Below, piece by piece: positions 5,501 through 9,161 of a stretch of 9,161 nucleotides of DNA (the stretch's first letter is position 1; each line of letters starts with the position of its first letter). The stretch comes from M3 sp964637445 (GTDB lineage Bacteria > Bacteroidota > Bacteroidia > Bacteroidales > Muribaculaceae). The stretch is from contig CAZWWS010000076.1 in NCBI GenBank assembly GCA_964637445.1, positions 1 through 9,161 of the forward strand, in the 5' to 3' direction. The notes under the pieces are model-generated. The model was not told the origin of the DNA. It searched no databases and saw only the letters and a program-made list of their open reading frames with translations. The position numbers and the translations under genes were made by a program.

Positions 5501-7129
5501 ATGGCAAATATTCAGGAAAAAATAGCCAAGCTCTTACCCGAGGCAACGTTTGAAGAGGGAGAAGTGCTGTTGGTGAATGTTCCCGACGCTAAGTGGCACG
5601 ACTTCGCAAAAGTATTGAAGGAAGATGCCGAATTGAGCTACGATTATCTCGTGGCTATTGTGGGAATGGACTGGAGCGATAAGCTCGGCTGTGTCTATTA
5701 TCTCACATCGACCAAATACAACACTCAGATATCGGTGCGCGTGGCAACGGATGATCGCAATGAGCCGAAGCTTCACAGCGTGTCGGATCTATGGGCAATA
5801 GCAAATCTCTATGAGCGAGAAGTGTATGACTTCTTCGGCATCATATTTATCAATCACCCCGACATGCGCCGTTTGTTCTTGCGCAATGACTGGGTGGGAC
5901 ATCCGTTGCGTAAGGATTATGACGCGGATCCGGCTAAGAATCCTGTGAGATTGGAGCATGAAGAGGTAGACGACACTACGGTGACGTATGTGGAGGATGC
6001 CGAGGGGAATGTGACCAAGAAGGATGTGACTATATTTGACCCGGAAGAATTTGTGGTGAATATCGGTCCGCAACACCCTGCAACCCACGGAGTGCTTCGT
6101 TTTCGCACATCGGTGGATGGCGAAACGATCAAGAAAATTGACTTGTATTGCGGATATATCCATCGTGGCGTAGAGAAGTTGTGTGAGGGACTTGCATATC
6201 CTCAGACGCTTCACTTTACCGATCGTTTGGACTATCTGTCGGCACAGCAAAATCGTCATTGTCTGTGTATGTGTATCGAGAAGGCGTTGGGAGTGGAAGT
6301 GCCCCGTCGAGCAGAGGTGATACGCGTGATAATGGACGAGTTGATGCGTATATCGTCGCACTTGTTGTTTGCCGGAACATTCTGTATGGACTTGGGCGCA
6401 ACGACAATGTTGTTCTACACTCTCCGCGAGCGCGAGACCATACTCGACATCATGGAGAAGACTTGCGGTGCGCGCATGATGTTCCACTATCACACCATTG
6501 GAGGTGTGATGGCCGACTTGCATCCCGACTTTGTGGGCGATGTGAAGGCATTTATCGCTCAACAACGCAAGGCATTGAAAGAGTATCATCAGATATTTAC
6601 CGGAAACGTGATTGCGGCCAACCGCTTGAAGAAGGTGGGTGTGTTGTCGCGTGAAGATGCCATCTCTTATGGCGTGGCAGGTCCTTCGGGTCGAGCATCG
6701 GGCTGGGCTTGCGACGTGCGTAAGCGTCATCCATATTCGATATATGGCGAGCTTGAGTTTGACGAAGTGGTGTATGAAGGTGGCGACTCGTTCGACCGCT
6801 ATGCGCTTCGTATGGACGAAATCGAGCAGTCGCTTCGCATCATCGAGCAGCTCATCGACAATATCCCCGAAGGCGAAATCTGTGCAAAGGTACCTAAGGT
6901 GATTAAGTTGCCGGCCGGACATTGGTTCCAGCAAGTAGAGGCGAGCCGTGGTGCATTCGGTGTGTATATCGAAAGCGATGGCGGAGCAAATCCTGTGAGA
7001 GTCAAGTTTAACTCGCCGTGTATGACCTTGGCGGGTGTGGTAGATCATTTGACACGCGGTCAGAAGATTGCCGACTTGATTGCGATAGGAGGCTCGTTGG
7101 ATTATGTAGTACCCGATATTGACCGTTAA
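5501..7129 (+). CDS. nuoCD: Fused complex I subunits C and D (NuoCD)
   Basis: A 542-residue fusion of the 30-kDa and 49-kDa peripheral subunits; together with NuoB the D part forms the quinone-binding pocket. The C domain covers about 1-145 and shows the signature EREVYDFFGIIF (105-116) through DWVGHPLRKDY (130-140). An acidic linker (about 150-178) leads into the D domain, starting FVVNIGPQHPATHGVLR (184-200). Its quinone-site residues are in place: His192 and His196 in the HPATHG loop and Tyr245 in TDRLDY, the equivalent of the headgroup-binding Tyr of other species. The protein ends GGSLDYVVPDIDR, the usual NuoD ending, so the gene is full length, though shorter than the ~600-residue E. 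coli fusion. A Cys-rich patch (HCLCMC, 253-258) just after Tyr245 is noticeable. ATG 5501 is preceded by AT-rich sequence only. A 21-nt gap separates it from nuoH: there is no nuoE, F or G between them. Confidence 0.97.
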   Translation: MANIQEKIAKLLPEATFEEGEVLLVNVPDAKWHDFAKVLKEDAELSYDYLVAIVGMDWSDKLGCVYYLTSTKYNTQISVRVATDDRNEPKLHSVSDLWAIANLYEREVYDFFGIIFINHPDMRRLFLRNDWVGHPLRKDYDADPAKNPVRLEHEEVDDTTVTYVEDAEGNVTKKDVTIFDPEEFVVNIGPQHPATHGVLRFRTSVDGETIKKIDLYCGYIHRGVEKLCEGLAYPQTLHFTDRLDYLSAQQNRHCLCMCIEKALGVEVPRRAEVIRVIMDELMRISSHLLFAGTFCMDLGATTMLFYTLRERETILDIMEKTCGARMMFHYHTIGGVMADLHPDFVGDVKAFIAQQRKALKEYHQIFTGNVIAANRLKKVGVLSREDAISYGVAGPSGRASGWACDVRKRHPYSIYGELEFDEVVYEGGDSFDRYALRMDEIEQSLRIIEQLIDNIPEGEICAKVPKVIKLPAGHWFQQVEASRGAFGVYIESDGGANPVRVKFNSPCMTLAGVVDHLTRGQKIADLIAIGGSLDYVVPDIDR

Positions 7130-7150
7130 TAAAGAAAAAGCTATCACATT

Positions 7151-8227
7151 ATGTTTGATTTCTCAATAGTAACCGAATGGTTTAACAATTTGCTCAACGG
7201 CGTGATGCCCGAGTGGCTGACGATAACAGTTGAGTGTGTGTTGATCGGTGTGGGCTTGTTGTTGGTGTATGCGCTGTTGGCGTTGTTCTACATCTACTAT
7301 GAGCGTAAACTTTGTGCAGCGTTTCAGTGTCGTCTTGGTCCGAATCGTGTGGGCCCGTTCGGCTTGTTGCAGAGTTTTGCCGATATGTTTAAGATTCTCA
7401 TTAAGGAGCTTATCCAGTTGAATCATATCGATAAGTTCTTGTTTGCGTTGGCACCTTATTTGGTGATATTGGCATCGATGCTTGCATTTGCGGTATTGCC
7501 ATGGGGAAAGGGCTTGCAAATCATCGACTTCAATATCGGTATATTCTTCTTGATAGCAGTGTCGTCGATAGGCGTGTTGGGTATCCTCCTTGCCGGATGG
7601 TCGTCGAACAATAAGTTTACGCTTATCGGTGCGTTGCGTTCGGGCGCTCAGATGGTGAGCTACGAGCTTTCGATCGGTCTGTCGGTGCTTACGATGGTGG
7701 CATTTGCCGGCACAATGTCGGTGACCGGTATCGTAGAGGCACAAGAAAATCTGTGGTTTATTTTCTCAGGACATATTCCTGCAATCATTGCGTTTGTGGT
7801 GTATATCATAGCCGGTACGGCAGAGACCAATCGTGGTCCGTTTGACCTTCCCGAAGCAGAAAGTGAGCTTACCGCAGGTTATCACACCGAGTATTCGGGT
7901 ATCCACTTCGGATTTTTCTATCTTGCAGAATATTTGAACCTCTTCATCGTGTCGGGTGTGGCAACATTGCTGTTCTTCGGCGGATGGATGCCGTTCCACA
8001 TCCCCGGATGGGAAGGCTTCAATGCTGTGATGGATTATATCCCGTCGGTAGTATGGTTTATCGGTAAGTCGATCTTGCTATCGGGTGTTATCATCTGGTT
8101 TAAGTGGACATTCCCACGTCTCCGCATCGACCACTTGTTGAGCTTGGAATGGAAATATTTGCTTCCGATCAACTTGGTGAACTTGGTGCTGATGGTACTC
8201 GTGATTGTGTACGGCTTGCATTTTTAA
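7151..8227 (+). CDS. nuoH: Complex I subunit H (NuoH, membrane arm at the quinone entry)
   Basis: A 358-residue integral membrane protein that connects the quinone pocket to the proton-pumping arm. About eight or nine hydrophobic segments are visible, the first at about 26-48 and the last at about 338-356. Family signatures: YERKLCAAFQCRLGPNRVG at 50-68, then GLLQSFADMFKILIKE (71-86), and the charged loop AETNRGPFDLPEAESEL at 224-240, whose acidic residues are thought to couple quinone chemistry to proton movement; GYHTEYSG follows at 243-250. Length is slightly above the E. coli protein (about 325). It has no Shine-Dalgarno site; the ATG at 7151 is the first and leaves a normal N-terminus. 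The expected next gene, nuoI, is absent: after 63 nt comes atpD. Identification is firm; the neighbourhood is what is odd. Confidence 0.97.
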   Translation: MFDFSIVTEWFNNLLNGVMPEWLTITVECVLIGVGLLLVYALLALFYIYYERKLCAAFQCRLGPNRVGPFGLLQSFADMFKILIKELIQLNHIDKFLFALAPYLVILASMLAFAVLPWGKGLQIIDFNIGIFFLIAVSSIGVLGILLAGWSSNNKFTLIGALRSGAQMVSYELSIGLSVLTMVAFAGTMSVTGIVEAQENLWFIFSGHIPAIIAFVVYIIAGTAETNRGPFDLPEAESELTAGYHTEYSGIHFGFFYLAEYLNLFIVSGVATLLFFGGWMPFHIPGWEGFNAVMDYIPSVVWFIGKSILLSGVIIWFKWTFPRLRIDHLLSLEWKYLLPINLVNLVLMVLVIVYGLHF

Positions 8228-8290
8228 GCCATAGGCTTGATAAAAAAGAAATAAGAAACAAAAGTATAAATATCCGTTATTCTCTTGAAT

Positions 8291-9161
8291 ATGAGCGATA
8301 AATTTGGAAAAGTAACTCAGGTGATCGGACCTGTGGTCGATGTGACCTTTGAAGGGGAGGGCAATAGCATACCTCCTATCTATACGGCACTAAAGATCGA
8401 CCGTCCCGAGGGTGAATTACTTCTTGAAGTGGAGCAACACATCGGTGAAGATACAGTGCGCTGCGTGGCGATGGATAGTACCGACGGCTTGCAGCGAGGC
8501 ATGAAAGTGGTGAATCTTGACCGACCGATAGCGGTGCCGACCGGCGGACAGGTCAAGGGTCGCTTGCTCAACGTGGTAGGTGAAGCTATCGACCACTTGC
8601 CGGCTCTCGAACGCGAGAACTTGCGCCCGATACATCAACCGGCTCCCGCATTTGAGGACTTGACCATCGGAACCGAAATATTGCTTACCGGTATCAAGGT
8701 GATCGACTTGCTTGAGCCGTATAGCAAGGGTGGTAAGATTGGTTTGTTTGGTGGTGCCGGTGTAGGAAAGACGGTGCTTATCATGGAGCTTATCAATAAT
8801 ATCGCGAAAGGTCATAACGGATTTTCGGTGTTCACCGGTGTTGGTGAACGTACTCGTGAGGGTAACGACTTGCTTCGAGAGATGATCGAGAGTGGCGTAA
8901 TGAAGTATGGCGACAAGTTTGCCGAAGGCATGGAAAAGGGCGAGTGGAATCTTGCCGATGTGGATATGCAGAAGGTGCAAGAGTCGCAAGCTACGTTGGT
9001 GTTCGGTCAGATGAACGAGCCGCCGGGCGCACGTCTGCGCGTTGCGTTATCGGGATTGACAGTAGCAGAGCAGTTCCGCGACCAAGATGGCGGTGGTAAA
9101 GACATCTTGCTGTTTATCGACAACATCTTCCGTTTCACTCAGGCCGGCTCTGAGGTTTCCG
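8291..9161 (+). CDS. atpD: F1-ATPase catalytic subunit beta (AtpD), 3' end outside window
   Basis: The first 290 codons of the catalytic subunit of ATP synthase, open to the window edge with no stop. It starts with the beta-barrel domain (GKVTQVIGPVVDVTF, 6-20) and has the phosphate-binding loop GGAGVGKT at 154-161, the catalytic GERTREGND with Glu186, GQMNEPPGARLRVALSG (239-255) and the Walker B strand ILLFIDNIFRFTQAGSE (272-288, Asp277). Between GERTREGND and GQMNEPPG there are 45 residues against 18 in E. coli, an insert of about 27 (roughly 204-230), with a further 3-residue insert in FRDQDGGGKD; I associate the larger insert with Bacteroidetes beta subunits. DELSEED and the C-terminal helical domain lie beyond the edge. 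In Bacteroidetes atpD and atpC commonly lead the atp operon, so this is probably its first gene. The 63-nt gap from nuoH holds no convincing promoter or terminator, so readthrough from nuo is possible. No Shine-Dalgarno site precedes the ATG. Confidence 0.96.
   Translation, partial: MSDKFGKVTQVIGPVVDVTFEGEGNSIPPIYTALKIDRPEGELLLEVEQHIGEDTVRCVAMDSTDGLQRGMKVVNLDRPIAVPTGGQVKGRLLNVVGEAIDHLPALERENLRPIHQPAPAFEDLTIGTEILLTGIKVIDLLEPYSKGGKIGLFGGAGVGKTVLIMELINNIAKGHNGFSVFTGVGERTREGNDLLREMIESGVMKYGDKFAEGMEKGEWNLADVDMQKVQESQATLVFGQMNEPPGARLRVALSGLTVAEQFRDQDGGGKDILLFIDNIFRFTQAGSEVS

Noticed and set aside
5789..7147. 452-codon open frame on the minus strand
   Set aside because: It lies wholly antisense to nuoCD, whose protein is strongly recognisable. 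The antisense translation has no family resemblance and is rich in His, Arg and Cys, as expected of a shadow frame.
8205..8239. TAGGCTTG (8232-8239) as a -7 box for atpD
   Set aside because: One mismatch in the TTTG core, and no TTG sits at 19-21 nt upstream (candidates give 13 or 24 nt), so I do not call a promoter.
8221..8247. Small hairpin AAGCC-ATA-GGCTT at the nuoH stop as a terminator
   Set aside because: The stem has five pairs with a 3-nt loop and is followed by A residues rather than T residues, so it does not fit an intrinsic terminator on the + strand.
8417..8989. 190-codon open frame on the minus strand
   Set aside because: Antisense to the conserved atpD frame, with no recognisable protein features.

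Overview
The window reads as chromosomal DNA from a member of the Bacteroidales. The evidence is a fused nuoCD, complex I genes running nuoA-nuoB-nuoCD-nuoH with no nuoEFG between them, an F1-ATPase beta subunit with an extra segment of about 27 residues after its GERTREGND motif, promoters of the Bacteroidetes type (-33 TTG, -7 TAnnTTTG), few Shine-Dalgarno sites, and a TonB-dependent receptor followed by a lipoprotein with an acidic post-cysteine stretch. Moderate GC content and general style suggest a Muribaculaceae-like gut commensal, but that narrower placement is a guess. All genes are on the + strand.

Layout: (1) Bases 1-879 are the C-terminal end of a bacterial alpha-2-macroglobulin-family protein. 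(2) Bases 880-1016 are an intergenic region with a tandem 14-bp repeat, a 7-bp-arm inverted repeat and a Bacteroidetes promoter whose -7 box ends only 4 nt before the next start codon. (3) Bases 1017-4159 hold a two-gene transport unit, a TonB-dependent outer-membrane receptor and a probable surface lipoprotein of unknown family, closed by a clear intrinsic terminator at 4183-4218. (4) Bases 4219-4459 hold a second promoter and a leader of about 140 nt that can fold into a long hairpin plus a possible H-type pseudoknot. (5) Bases 4460-8227 encode NuoA, NuoB, NuoCD and NuoH. (6) From 8291 to the window edge lies the first 290 codons of atpD.

Functionally, the right half encodes energy conservation. 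NuoB and NuoCD form the quinone-reducing part of complex I, while NuoA and NuoH belong to the membrane arm next to the quinone cavity. AtpD carries the catalytic sites of the ATP synthase driven by the resulting ion gradient. The most unusual point is the gene order: nuoH is followed by atpD, where nuoI would be expected, so the nuo cluster is either interrupted by the atp operon or split. The left half concerns the cell envelope: a macroglobulin-like protein and a TonB-powered importer with its partner lipoprotein.

No CRISPR array, IS element, prophage gene, rRNA or tRNA was seen. The best candidates for something undescribed are the structured nuoA leader, the nuoH-atpD junction, and the receptor promoter that appears to give a leaderless mRNA under control of a palindromic operator.
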